64,000 nt of DNA from Homoserinimonas sedimenticola. Its GTDB lineage: Bacteria; Actinomycetota; Actinomycetes; Actinomycetales; Microbacteriaceae. How positions within the stretch are numbered: the stretch's first letter is position 1; each line of letters begins with the position of its first letter. The DNA is taken from positions 1,760,326-1,824,325 of the forward strand of contig NZ_JAPELL010000001.1 of assembly GCF_026094475.1 (NCBI RefSeq), given 5' to 3'. Positions 47,377 through 56,374 of this stretch are shown here, piece after piece. The translations under genes were made by a program, and so were the position numbers. The notes under the pieces were generated by a model. That model saw nothing but the letters and a program-made list of their open reading frames with translations. It did no database searches and had not been told where the DNA came from.

Positions 47377-48812
47377 TTGTTCAGCACCGCCTCAAATACC
47401 TTCTTTGCGATGGGCGCGGCGACCTGGTTGCCGAAACCCGCCCCATTCTCGACGACAACCGCAATCGCGATCTGTGGGTCAGACGCGGGAGCAAACCCCG
47501 TGAACCAGAGGGTGTTCGGCGTTCCCTCCGCGTTCTGTGCCGTGCCGGTTTTACCGCCCACGTCGACTCCGTTCATTCTTGCATTACTCGCCGCTCCAGA
47601 GTCGACGTTGGCGACCATCATGGGCACCATCGTCTCCGCCGTCTCGGCGCTGATCGGTTGGCTGTACACGGTTGGGTCGAAGGACACGAGCTCCGTGAGG
47701 TCGGGTGCGAGGATGCGCTCGACGAGCGTCGGCTGCATGAGCTCGCCACCGTTGGCAACCGCTGCCGAGAGCATGACGATCTGGAGCGGCGTCACCCGCA
47801 CGTCGTACTGGCCGAAGGAGGAGAGCATCAGCTGCGCCTCGTCCATGCCGTCGGGGTAGATGCTCGCTGTCGCCGACATGGGCACCTGGATGCGGCTTCC
47901 GAATCCGAAGGCCTCCGCGTACTCAGCGATGGTGTCCTCGCCGAGGGATGCGCCGACCTGGGCAAAGGGGATGTTGCAGGAGAGTCGCAGGGCGTTGGCG
48001 AGGGTCACGGTCGCGCCGCCGCCGCAGGTGCTGCCCTGGGCATTCGAGATGACCGTGTTGCTGAGGGGCAGCTGCAGGGTCGGGGGGTTGGGGATCTCGG
48101 TCGTCGGCTCGAACTCGCCGCTGTCGATCGCCGCCGCCGTCATGAGCACCTTGAAAACCGAGCCCGGGTGATAGAGGGTGCCGCCGATTGTCCGGTTGTC
48201 GAGCGGCGATGTCGGGTCGGCCTCAAGCTGCTCGTAGGCGGTGATGACCGAGCTGGTGTCGTGCGTGGCGAGGAGGTTGGGGTCGTAGGACGGCTTGGAA
48301 ACCATGGCGAGGATGGCGCCGGTCTGCGGGTCCATGGCGATCACGGCGCCCCGGTAGTCGCCGAGAGCATCCCAGGCTGCCTGTTGAGCGACGGGGTCGA
48401 TTGTCAGCTCGACGGCCGCCCCCTTGGGGGACTGGCCAGTGAAGATCGCGTTCAGCTGGTCGAAGAACTGGTCGTTGGCCGTGCCCGTCAGGTAGTCGTT
48501 GAGGGCGCCCTCGACGCCGGCATTGCCCTGATTGAGGGTGAAGTACCCGGTGACGGGAGCGTAGAGCAGAGGGTCGTTGTAGACGCGCTGGAACTCGAAG
48601 TCATCATCGACGGGCGTTGACTCCGCGATCGGCACGCCGTCGACGAGGAGGGGACCCCGCTCGGCCGAGAAGCTCGCGTAGAGCGTGCGGGCGTTGCGGG
48701 GGTCGGCGCGGAGGTTCTCCTCCTGGAACACCGTGATGATCGTGCCCGAGGCGAAGAGGGCAACGAACATGAGCAGCACAGCCGTGCTTACGCGCTTCAA
48801 TTCCTTGTTCAC
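47373..48812 (-). CDS. pbpA: peptidoglycan transpeptidase PbpA (class B PBP)
   Basis: 479-aa D,D-transpeptidase working with RodA/FtsW-type polymerase. N-terminal TM (about 9-28), dimerisation domain, and penicillin-binding domain with SxxK PGSVFKV (S218, K221), SCN (278-280) and KTG in GGKTGTAQN (421-423). Seen complete, hence active. GTG start one base after the rodA stop; overlaps pknA. Same order as mycobacterial rodA-pbpA-pknA-pknB. Confidence 0.95.
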   Translation of the reverse strand: MNKELKRVSTAVLLMFVALFASGTIITVFQEENLRADPRNARTLYASFSAERGPLLVDGVPIAESTPVDDDFEFQRVYNDPLLYAPVTGYFTLNQGNAGVEGALNDYLTGTANDQFFDQLNAIFTGQSPKGAAVELTIDPVAQQAAWDALGDYRGAVIAMDPQTGAILAMVSKPSYDPNLLATHDTSSVITAYEQLEADPTSPLDNRTIGGTLYHPGSVFKVLMTAAAIDSGEFEPTTEIPNPPTLQLPLSNTVISNAQGSTCGGGATVTLANALRLSCNIPFAQVGASLGEDTIAEYAEAFGFGSRIQVPMSATASIYPDGMDEAQLMLSSFGQYDVRVTPLQIVMLSAAVANGGELMQPTLVERILAPDLTELVSFDPTVYSQPISAETAETMVPMMVANVDSGAASNARMNGVDVGGKTGTAQNAEGTPNTLWFTGFAPASDPQIAIAVVVENGAGFGNQVAAPIAKKVFEAVLNK

Positions 48813-48813
48813 G

Positions 48814-50193
48814 TCACACCACCAATCTCGGCTGGTTGCGGATCGTGTCAGAGAGCCGGAGCAGGATCGCCGCGATCATCCAGTTGGCGACCAGCGACGA
48901 GCCGCCGGCCGCGAGGAACGGCGCCGTCAGGCCCGTGAGCGGGATGATCCGGGTGACGCCGCCGACGACGATGAAGACCTGCAGTGCCACGACGAAGGAG
49001 AGACCGACGCCAAGGAGCCGGCCGAAGTCGTCCTGGCCGGAGAAGCCGATGCGGAAGCCGCGGGAGATGAAGAGCAGGTACAGGGCGAGGATCGCGAAGA
49101 GTCCGGCGAGGCCGAGCTCCTCCGTGAGGCTCGCGATGATGAAGTCGCTCTGCGCGAGCGGCACCAGGTCGGGTCGGCCCTGACCCAGCCCCGTGCCGAG
49201 AAGACCGCCGTTGGCCATGCCGAAGAGACCCTGCACGAGCTGCCAGCTGCCGCCGACCGCATCGTAGACCTCGGGGTTGAAGGGGTCGAGCCAGCCGCGG
49301 AAACGCCCCGCAACGTAGCCGAGCACCTGCCCGGCGATCACGGCACCGCCGATGAAGAGCCCGAGGCCCATGAGCACCCAGCTGACCCGCCCCGTCGCCA
49401 CGTAAATCATGATGAGGAACAGGCCGAAGTAGAGCAGCGAGGTGCCGAGGTCGCGCTGGAAGATGAGCACCGCCATGGCCGCGGCCCAGATCACGAGGAT
49501 CGGCCCCAGGTCTCTTGCACGGGGGAAGCGGATGCCGAGGAACTTGGTGCCCACCATGGAGAGGCTGTCACGACTCTCCACGAGGTAGGCGGCGAAGAAG
49601 ATCGCGAGGGCGATCTTCGCGAGCTCGCCCGGCTGGAAGGTGAAGGTGCCGACCCGAATCCAGATCTGCGCCCCGTAGACCTCGTGGCCGATGATCGGCA
49701 GCATCGGCAGGATCAGCAGCACGATGCCCGCGAACATCGAAACAAAGCGGTAGCGCTGCAGCACCCGGTGGTTGCGGATGACGACGATCACGACGATGGC
49801 GGCGAGGATCGCGATGCTCGACCAGGCGATTTGACGCACGCCCGCGGCATCCCACCCGCTGTCGCCGTCGGCCAGGTCAATGCGGTAGATCGCGGCGATT
49901 CCGAGCCCGTTGAGCAGGGTGACGACGGGAAGGATGAAGGGGTCGGCCTGGGGTGCCGTGAGGCGGAGGGAGACGTGCATCGCGAGCACCAGCACGGCGA
50001 GCACACCCGCGAGCATGAGCACGCCGGGGTCGGTCTGGCCGAGGGCGCCCAGCTGGGTGAGCACGAGTGCGCCTCCGCCGACCGCGCAGGCGATGACGAC
50101 GAGCACCAGTTCGAGGTTGCGCAACCGTGCGGGCTGCCGCAGACGCACCCGGATGCTCGCGGTCTCCGGCGCCGACGTGAGCTCACTCGTCAT
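48814..50193 (-). CDS. rodA: peptidoglycan glycosyltransferase, FtsW/RodA/SpoVE family
   Basis: SEDS polymerase that elongates glycan strands with PbpA. 459 aa with about 12 TMs; conserved GVRQIAWSSIAI, FQPGELAKIALAIF, the catalytic-loop region with an Asp (AVLIFQRDLGTSLLYFG) and the C-terminal PLTGLTAPFLAAGGSSLVANW. Starts inside the last codons of pstP (11-bp overlap), so coupled to it. Confidence 0.95.
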   Translation of the reverse strand: MTSELTSAPETASIRVRLRQPARLRNLELVLVVIACAVGGGALVLTQLGALGQTDPGVLMLAGVLAVLVLAMHVSLRLTAPQADPFILPVVTLLNGLGIAAIYRIDLADGDSGWDAAGVRQIAWSSIAILAAIVVIVVIRNHRVLQRYRFVSMFAGIVLLILPMLPIIGHEVYGAQIWIRVGTFTFQPGELAKIALAIFFAAYLVESRDSLSMVGTKFLGIRFPRARDLGPILVIWAAAMAVLIFQRDLGTSLLYFGLFLIMIYVATGRVSWVLMGLGLFIGGAVIAGQVLGYVAGRFRGWLDPFNPEVYDAVGGSWQLVQGLFGMANGGLLGTGLGQGRPDLVPLAQSDFIIASLTEELGLAGLFAILALYLLFISRGFRIGFSGQDDFGRLLGVGLSFVVALQVFIVVGGVTRIIPLTGLTAPFLAAGGSSLVANWMIAAILLRLSDTIRNQPRLVV

Positions 50194-51418
50194 GGTCGAG
50201 TCTCTCGATGATGTCGCGGGCGTCTTCGAGGTCGCCCGCGGTGATGGTGTCTTCGACCTGGCGGCGCTCGAAGTCGGACAGCGAATCGATGCGAATGCTC
50301 GTCTCGGCGTAGACCTCGGAGAGCGAGAGCGGCCCGATGCCCTGCTGCACGCCCTTGAAGATGGCGACCGTGTTGCCGTTGGCTCCGACGTAGTACCGGG
50401 TCTGAGTCCAGCGGTAGCCGACGACGATGCCCGTGACGATGAGTGCCGCGATGAGTCCCACCGAGACGAGCCAGGTGACGCGGCGGCGGATGGCGCGGCG
50501 CCGGTCTTCCGCGATGAGCTCCTGCAGGTACTCGTCGGACTCGGGCTCGAAGTGGCTGTCCTCCGGCGGCGCCTTGAGGGGGTGCAGCAGCAGGGTGGGC
50601 AGGCGGAGCGGTTTGCGTCCCGCCGCCGACTCGAAGGTGAGGGGCAGCGCGGCGGAGCCGACCGTCACGGGCGGGTTGGAGGCGGAGTCGTGCGTGTGGT
50701 CCACGTCGACGAGCACGACGGTCACGTTGTCTGGCGCGCCCTGGTCGAGGCTTTCGCGCACGAGTCGCTCCGCGGCATCCCTGGGGGAGGGCAGCGTGTG
50801 CAGCACGTGGGCGATCTTCTCTTCGCTCACATAGCTGCTGAGCCCGTCGGAGCAGAGCAGCCAGCGGTCGCCCGGCTCGGTCTCGACGACGGCGGTGTCG
50901 ATCTCGGGGGAGGTTTCGACGTCGCCCAGCACGCGCATCAGCACGGAGCGACGCGGATGCACGGCCGCCTCCTCCTGCGTGATGCGGCCACTGTCGACGA
51001 GGCGCTGCACGAAGGTGTGGTCGATCGTGACCTGCTCGAGCACACCCGAGCGGTAGAGGTAGAGACGCGAGTCACCGATGTGGGCGATGGCGAGATGGTG
51101 GTCGACGCGGTGTACGGCGGTGACCGTCGTGCCCATCCCCGTGAGCTCGGGATGATCGAAGACGGTCTCGGCGATCAGCGAGTTGGCGGCGAGAAGAGCC
51201 GACCGCAACGCGAACTCGGCGTCCTGCGCCGTGGGGAACGGGCGGTCGGCTTCGGCGATGCGGTTGACCGCGATGGCGGACGCAATGTCGCCGCCCGCGT
51301 GGCCGCCCATGCCGTCGGCGACGAGGAAAAGCTGCCGACCGGCGTATCCCGAGTCCTGGTTGTTGGCTCGGATCTTGCCGACATGCGAGACGGCGGCGCT
51401 CTTGACGGTGGTCGACAC
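50183..51418 (-). CDS. pstP: PP2C-family serine/threonine phosphatase
   Basis: Counteracts PknA/PknB. 411 aa: catalytic domain about 1-240 with metal sites VADGMGGHAGG, GTTVTAVH, GDSRLYLYR and DNVTVVLVDVD, a disordered linker, one TM (about 302-325), and an extracellular tail of about 85 residues. GTG 51418 chosen, 2 bp after fhaB; the reading to 51562 runs back over fhaB. Confidence 0.95.
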   Translation of the reverse strand: MSTTVKSAAVSHVGKIRANNQDSGYAGRQLFLVADGMGGHAGGDIASAIAVNRIAEADRPFPTAQDAEFALRSALLAANSLIAETVFDHPELTGMGTTVTAVHRVDHHLAIAHIGDSRLYLYRSGVLEQVTIDHTFVQRLVDSGRITQEEAAVHPRRSVLMRVLGDVETSPEIDTAVVETEPGDRWLLCSDGLSSYVSEEKIAHVLHTLPSPRDAAERLVRESLDQGAPDNVTVVLVDVDHTHDSASNPPVTVGSAALPLTFESAAGRKPLRLPTLLLHPLKAPPEDSHFEPESDEYLQELIAEDRRRAIRRRVTWLVSVGLIAALIVTGIVVGYRWTQTRYYVGANGNTVAIFKGVQQGIGPLSLSEVYAETSIRIDSLSDFERRQVEDTITAGDLEDARDIIERLDHDE

Positions 51419-51420
51419 GC

Positions 51421-51942
51421 CTACCGCCGCAGCTCGAAGCTCGTCGTGCCGATCTTGACAGTCGCACCGAGCGGCACCGGGGTGGGTGCTGTGACGCGCT
51501 TGCCGTCGAGAAACGTGCCGTTGGTGGAGTCGAGGTCCTGGATCACCCACTCGTCGCCCCACAGCATGAGCCGGGCGTGGTGCGTCGAGGTGTAGTCGTC
51601 GCGGATCACGAGGCCGCTGTCGGATGAGCGACCGATAGTGAGGGGCTGGTCGTCGAGGTCGAGCTCGACGCCCGCCTTGGCACCGGAGGTGATGACGACG
51701 CGCCTTGCGGTTCCCGCCGCCGCCCCCGGCGAGGATGCTGCCGCCACGGGTCGCGGCGCAGGATCAGCAGCCGGTGCCGCCGTGTAGGGGGCCTGCTCGC
51801 CAGACGCGCTCTGGGGTGCGGGCATCCGGCGGACGCGCTCGCCGAAGAGGTCGGAACGCAGGGCGTAGACGATGGCGAAGACGAATGCCCACAGCAGGAG
51901 CAGGAAGCCGAGCTTCAGCAGAAGCAGTGTCAGTTCACTCAT
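51421..51942 (-). CDS. fhaB: FHA-domain protein FhaB (FipA)
   Basis: 173 aa: N-terminal TM (about 6-28), flexible Ala/Pro linker, FHA domain about 85-170 (IGRSSDSGLVI, HHARLMLW, DLDSTNGTFLDG) that reads phosphothreonine on kinase targets and regulates division proteins in mycobacteria. Second gene of the cluster, 12 bp after fhaA. Confidence 0.94.
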   Translation of the reverse strand: MSELTLLLLKLGFLLLLWAFVFAIVYALRSDLFGERVRRMPAPQSASGEQAPYTAAPAADPAPRPVAAASSPGAAAGTARRVVITSGAKAGVELDLDDQPLTIGRSSDSGLVIRDDYTSTHHARLMLWGDEWVIQDLDSTNGTFLDGKRVTAPTPVPLGATVKIGTTSFELRR

Positions 51943-51954
51943 CTACCGATCGCC

Positions 51955-52671
51955 TTATCGTCCATTCCCCGGGTGGTCGCTCCGCGCATCCGCCGTCTCG
52001 GGTGAGGCGGACTGGGCGAGCACTCGGAAAACGATACGGGTTCTTCCGATGGAAATCACTGAATCGGTGGGCAGCGGGGCCTTTGACACCTTCTTGCCGT
52101 TGAGTTCTGAGCCGTTGGTGGAGCCGAGGTCGTTGACCTGAGCGTTCTTGCCATCCCACAGGATCTCGACGTGTTTGCGGGAGATGCTGCTGTCGTCGAC
52201 CGTGATGTCGGCGTCGCTGCCGCGGCCGACAACCGTGCGGGATCTGGTGATTCGGTGCCGCTTGCCGTTGATGTCGAGCACGGGCACCCAGGCGATCTCG
52301 CCCTTTACGTTCTGCGAGTCGACGCGGATGATGCCCTCGCTGAGGTTCTCGTCCTGCTGCAATCGAATCGAGACACCGCCCGCGAACTGGTAGCCCTGCG
52401 TGCCGGCGTGCCGCTGCACGAGACTCGTGAGCTCATCGATGAGGGTTGGGCCGAGTGACGACATCCGTTCGTGATCGGCGGGGGAGAGGCGCACGACGAA
52501 ACGGTTGGGGGCGAGGATGCGGTCGCGCGCGACAATGACGGCGTTGGTGTCGAGTTCCCGGCGGAGGGCGCTTGTGAGTTCGACGGGCTGCACGCCGCTC
52601 TTGAAGGTCTTGGCGAAGGCGCCGTTGACCGCCCGCTCAAGCCCCCGCTCGAAGCTGTCCAGAAGTCCCAA
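51955..52671 (-). CDS. fhaA: FHA-domain protein FhaA (DUF3662 + FHA)
   Basis: 238 aa: N-terminal DUF3662 domain (about 1-120, MGLLDSFERGLERAVNG start) and C-terminal FHA (about 145-220, VGRGSDADITV, SISRKHVEI, DLGSTNGSELNG). In mycobacteria it binds the MurJ regulator MviN's kinase-like domain; that domain is absent from the MurJ here, so its partner may differ. Shorter than mycobacterial FhaA because the linker is reduced. TTG start with GAGGGA upstream. First gene of the cluster. Confidence 0.94.
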   Translation of the reverse strand: MGLLDSFERGLERAVNGAFAKTFKSGVQPVELTSALRRELDTNAVIVARDRILAPNRFVVRLSPADHERMSSLGPTLIDELTSLVQRHAGTQGYQFAGGVSIRLQQDENLSEGIIRVDSQNVKGEIAWVPVLDINGKRHRITRSRTVVGRGSDADITVDDSSISRKHVEILWDGKNAQVNDLGSTNGSELNGKKVSKAPLPTDSVISIGRTRIVFRVLAQSASPETADARSDHPGNGR

Positions 52672-52865
52672 TGGTTTCCCTCACGTGCTGTCGGCCGTGT
52701 GGCCGCCATGGCACACACGATGTTAGCCCCACTGTATTGGGGAGAGCGGGTGAGGCACCGGATGTCACCCCACCGCATGACGGCGTCCATCCCCCGGATG
52801 ATGCGTGCCGGATGCTGCTCTCGCAGAGTTTCGGCAGTTCCCGCTGTGGTAATCTCGCTGAGTCT

Positions 52866-52948
52866 GCGCGAGTGGCGGAATGGTAGACGCGCTGGCTTCA
52901 GGTGCCAGTGCCTGCAAGGGCGTGGGGGTTCGAGTCCCCCCTCGCGCA
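52866..52948 (+). tRNA. tRNA-Leu (CAG)
   Basis: 83-nt class II tRNA with long variable arm; acceptor GCGCGAG/CTCGCGC, anticodon loop TTCAGGT gives CAG at 52899-52901. CCA not encoded. Followed by a terminator. The 194-bp gap before it holds no gene. Confidence 0.96.
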
Positions 52949-52956
52949 CAGATGAA

Positions 52957-53003
52957 AAATAGCCCCTCACCTGGGAATGTATGGCCCTGGTGAGGGGCAA
53001 TTT
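52957..53003. terminator. bidirectional terminator after tRNA-Leu
   Basis: GCCCCTCACC (52962-52971) pairs with GGTGAGGGGC (52989-52998); flanking AAAAT and ATTTT extend the stem and give U-tracts in both directions. Also ends thrE transcripts from the right. Confidence 0.85.
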
Positions 53004-53064
53004 TCTTTGTCCGCACGCCGGGCTTGGTGCCCACGCCGGGTGGGCACGCCCGCGTGCGAACGCC

Positions 53065-54507
53065 TCAGCGCACCGCGCGAGTACGGCGGAGGGCCAGTCG
53101 TGCTGCGCGGTCGAGACCGAAGGCGCTGCGCGTGATGAAGCCGCCGATCGCGGTGCCCGCTGCGAGACCCACACCGGTGGACAGCGCGAGGACCAGTTCG
53201 GGCAGGGATGCCTCCACCCCATACTCGGACTCCATGAATGCGTACAACGCCCGGTACAGGGCGAGCCCGGGGATGAGGCCGATGATCCCGGCCATCGTGA
53301 TCGCCGATTCCGGAACCTTGACCCAGCGGTAGACGAGGTATCCGATCACACCCGCGACGACGCCGGCGAGGGCGGGAGCGAGGCCGGGCTGGGGAAAGCT
53401 CGGCACCACGACCGCATACACGGCGAAGACAATGCCTGCCGCGGCTGCCATGAGGGGCACATACAGCAGCCGGACGTAGGAGGTGAGGGCGAAGCCGACC
53501 CCGATGAGGGAGGCCCCAATGATGCCCGGGATCGGCTCGATCACGGGCCCGAGGGTCGTCGCCACGGAGATGGGCACGCCCATTCGCAGCGCCATGCCAA
53601 GCGTGAGCGAGATTCCCACGGCGAGCCCCAGAGTCAACATGATCACCTCGAGCCCGCGGGCCGACGCGGTCACGTAGTAGCCGTCGATTGCGTCCCTCGC
53701 CGCGGAGGTGAGCCCGATTCCCGACAGCAGCATGATGATGCCGGAGATGACGATGACCGTCGGATGATTCGCGCCCGGCAGTTCGATGCCGATCGAGCGC
53801 AGCCAGAAGAAGAGCACCGCGATGGCCGTCGTGAATCCGGCCGCCACCAGCTGGGAGAAGAACGCCGGCACCGCCCACTTGGAGAGCCGATTCGCGAGTC
53901 CGGTCGCGATCATGGCGGAGACCGCGGCAACCAGGATGAGCACGAAGCTCACGTTGAACATCACCACGACACCGCCGGCGAGGATTGCCTGCCCCGCGGT
54001 CATGATCCAGCGGCGATAGGGGTGCGGGGAGTGGAGAATCGCCACGAGCCGAGAGCGCGCGACTTCTACATCGAGCGGCTTATCCGTCTCGGTAATCTCC
54101 TCGATCAGGCGGTACACGTTCTGCAGCCGGGTGTAATCGGTGGTGCGCACCCGCACGACGCGCATGACCGAGGTCGGCTCCTCGTTGATGCCCCTGTGCA
54201 CCGACACCGTGATCGACGTGAACGAGATGTCGACGTGCATTCCCGAGATGCCGTAGGTCTCACTGATGCGCAGGAGCATCGCCACCACATCGGCGGCAGA
54301 GGCGCCGATCGCGAGCATCGCTTCGCCGGCTCGGAGGCAGAAATCGATGACGGCGCGGTCGTGGCGCTCCGTCAGCTGCGACTCATGGTTGACGATCGAG
54401 ATGATCTGGGTGGGGGTTCCGGTGCTGCGGACGAGCTCGGAGACGCGATCGAGCAGGGATCGCGCCGGATGGGGCCTCTGGCCATCGGGGTCGTCACGAG
54501 TGGTCAC
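53065..54507 (-). CDS. thrE: threonine/serine exporter family protein (ThrE type)
   Basis: 480-aa protein with a cytosolic N-terminal domain (about 1-155) and ten TM helices (about 160-470), matching ThrE of Corynebacterium, which exports threonine and serine by proton motive force. The N-terminal HDRAVIDFCLRAGEAMLAIGASAADVV is the family signature. GTG start. It faces the low-GC patch. Substrate is inferred from the family. Confidence 0.9.
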   Translation of the reverse strand: MTTRDDPDGQRPHPARSLLDRVSELVRSTGTPTQIISIVNHESQLTERHDRAVIDFCLRAGEAMLAIGASAADVVAMLLRISETYGISGMHVDISFTSITVSVHRGINEEPTSVMRVVRVRTTDYTRLQNVYRLIEEITETDKPLDVEVARSRLVAILHSPHPYRRWIMTAGQAILAGGVVVMFNVSFVLILVAAVSAMIATGLANRLSKWAVPAFFSQLVAAGFTTAIAVLFFWLRSIGIELPGANHPTVIVISGIIMLLSGIGLTSAARDAIDGYYVTASARGLEVIMLTLGLAVGISLTLGMALRMGVPISVATTLGPVIEPIPGIIGASLIGVGFALTSYVRLLYVPLMAAAAGIVFAVYAVVVPSFPQPGLAPALAGVVAGVIGYLVYRWVKVPESAITMAGIIGLIPGLALYRALYAFMESEYGVEASLPELVLALSTGVGLAAGTAIGGFITRSAFGLDRAARLALRRTRAVR

Positions 54508-54632
54508 TAATCAAGGGTAGGGCCGCGCGCCTGCACACGGGCTGCCCGCGATTCCTCGAAATTCTTCGCCCGTTTCGCTGCTCCGTGTGTGGCATCCTCT
54601 CCTCAACACGTTCGCGGTCGAAGGGGGACGGC

Positions 54633-55064
54633 GTGAAGACGTTTGGGATCGTGCTCGCAGTGTGGGCGGGGTTGATCGTGCTTGCGTTGGCGGCGTTTCT
54701 TGTAGCCAAGATTCCGGGCAGCACCGAGGAGATCGAAGCAGTGGCCGACAGCTACCCCGTGGACGAATCGTGGCTGCTGGCATCGGAGCAGATTGTGCCG
54801 CCAAGAATTCTCTGCTTCGACTCCGTTCCGTGCCCCAGCGTTCAACGGCACTATGTGCTTCCTGCTGCTGTGTCCATGGAGGACTTCACTGAACGGGCGA
54901 GGAGTATGGGACTCGACACCATTGAAGGCGATTGCGTGGAAAACGAGGGCCGAAGTGTGCAAACTGCTTGTCACGCTCACGGGACCGTCGGGGGTTTTGA
55001 AGTGACTGTTGACTCAGTCATCGACCATGGCGAACCGCGCCTCAAAGTAGAGGTCGGGCAGTAG
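54633..55064 (+). CDS. small single-TM/secreted hypothetical protein
   Basis: 143-aa protein: N-terminal TM or signal anchor (about residues 4-24, VLAVWAGLIVLALAAFLVA), then a soluble domain with four cysteines (C57, C62 region; C at about 107 and 117) that could form disulfides outside the cell. GTG 54633 with AAGGGGG upstream. No family recognised. Third-base GC is visibly lower than in core genes, as in the following gene. Confidence 0.7.
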   Translation: MKTFGIVLAVWAGLIVLALAAFLVAKIPGSTEEIEAVADSYPVDESWLLASEQIVPPRILCFDSVPCPSVQRHYVLPAAVSMEDFTERARSMGLDTIEGDCVENEGRSVQTACHAHGTVGGFEVTVDSVIDHGEPRLKVEVGQ

Positions 55065-55180
55065 CAAGACTCCAATGCCTAAGACGCACGTGAGTCCTGG
55101 GCGTCAGGTGAAGGCGAGCCGGAACGCTCAATTTGTGAGAATATCTGTTCATTAGCGAGCGCAACTCCGGGGGGAGAGCG

Positions 55181-56374
55181 ATGTTCGAGCTGGCCACACT
55201 GAGGGGTGTCGCGGCGTGCATTGTCGCGGCGACAGGACTTTGCGCAGGGACGGCGGCCACTACTCTGGCATCGGCCTCTCCCTCGTGCGAGGATGTGCGA
55301 ATCGTATTTGCTCGTGGCTCAGGCCAGGCGCTCGGCGATGACGAGTACGAGAGGTTCGTCGAAGGAATCGAGGGACGCCTTTCTGCTGACATCAAGGCGA
55401 CATCCTATGAGCTAGGACGCGGTGCTCATGGCGGATCAAAGTATCCTGCGGTCAGCGTTGAACCAGCCGACACCGCTCTCGGGGCGATTTTGTCGGGCGG
55501 CTCCGCGTACGCGTACGGAGACAGCGTTAAAGCGGGAGTGAAAGAACTCAACGCGTATCTCGAGGCTGAACTCGAGAGCTGTCCTGAGACTTTGTTCGTC
55601 CTAGGTGGCTACTCGCAAGGTGCTCAGGTGGTGGGTGACATGTACGCGGCCGCCTCCGACGACGTGCGGCGCGCAATAGTTTTCAACGGGCTTTTTGGCG
55701 ACCCGAAGCTGAACCTGCCGGAAGGCCGCCACGGATGTCGCGGCTACTTTTCTGAATGGCGGAGAGTTATTGGCGGGTGCGACACCCTACGTGGGTCGCT
55801 CGGCGCGCGCGTTCCCTACGTTCCGACGGCCTCGGCCGAAGAAACCGGCCTGTGGTGCAACGACGATGATTTCATTTGCGGCACAGGAGCGCTCGGCGAC
55901 ATCTCTGGACATCTGACATATGCCGACGACGGGGCAGCAATCGATATGGCGGCATTGGAGGCAGCATCTCGACTCCAATACTTTCTGCGCGCATCCTTCA
56001 GACCGCACGATGTCAATCTCAGCCCTTTGAACATTGGGACTGCAGGAATTGATGTGGCCTTCGTCGTCGACTCTCGGCGAGAAATGGAAGGGGAACTTTA
56101 CGATTCCAGTTTCGTGCTCGAATCCGTCGCCGCCGATGTAAGAGCTCACAACGGACGCGCCGCAGTGATCGAGTATCGGGGGGCGATGACCCGGTGTTTG
56201 CGGTCCGCAGCAGCTTCACACGAGACGTTGAAGCCGCAGCTCGCGCGCTTGCCGAGATCGAACCTGGCAACAGATGGTCAGAAGTCGACAGCACCGAAGA
56301 AACGCTGGGTGCACTGTCGGCCGCAATCAACGGGTTCGACTGGCGGCCGCGCGCTGCGAAGGCGATCGTTCTAG
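55181..56374 (+). CDS. cutinase-family secreted protein, 5' part of a frameshifted gene
   Basis: Signal peptide about 1-33; cutinase/serine-esterase domain about 36-268 with nucleophile S145 in GGYSQG, acid D230 in DDDFIC, histidine H244 in SGHLTY and paired cysteines, so the esterase triad is complete. From about 288 a von Willebrand A-like domain begins (GIDVAFVVDSRREM; the DxSxS metal motif is degenerate). Real homology ends near residue 334; the last about 63 residues are read in the wrong frame after a G6 run at 56178. One added G would join it to the ORF at 56194, giving about 719 aa. GGGGAG precedes the ATG. Confidence 0.75.
   Translation: MFELATLRGVAACIVAATGLCAGTAATTLASASPSCEDVRIVFARGSGQALGDDEYERFVEGIEGRLSADIKATSYELGRGAHGGSKYPAVSVEPADTALGAILSGGSAYAYGDSVKAGVKELNAYLEAELESCPETLFVLGGYSQGAQVVGDMYAAASDDVRRAIVFNGLFGDPKLNLPEGRHGCRGYFSEWRRVIGGCDTLRGSLGARVPYVPTASAEETGLWCNDDDFICGTGALGDISGHLTYADDGAAIDMAALEAASRLQYFLRASFRPHDVNLSPLNIGTAGIDVAFVVDSRREMEGELYDSSFVLESVAADVRAHNGRAAVIEYRGAMTRCLRSAAASHETLKPQLARLPRSNLATDGQKSTAPKKRWVHCRPQSTGSTGGRALRRRSF
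56178..56183. other. G6 run at the frameshift point
   Basis: Reading frame passes from frame of 55181 to that of 56194 here. Seven G would restore TAT CGG GGG GGC GAT GAC. Either a sequencing/assembly slip or a true one-base deletion. Confidence 0.7.
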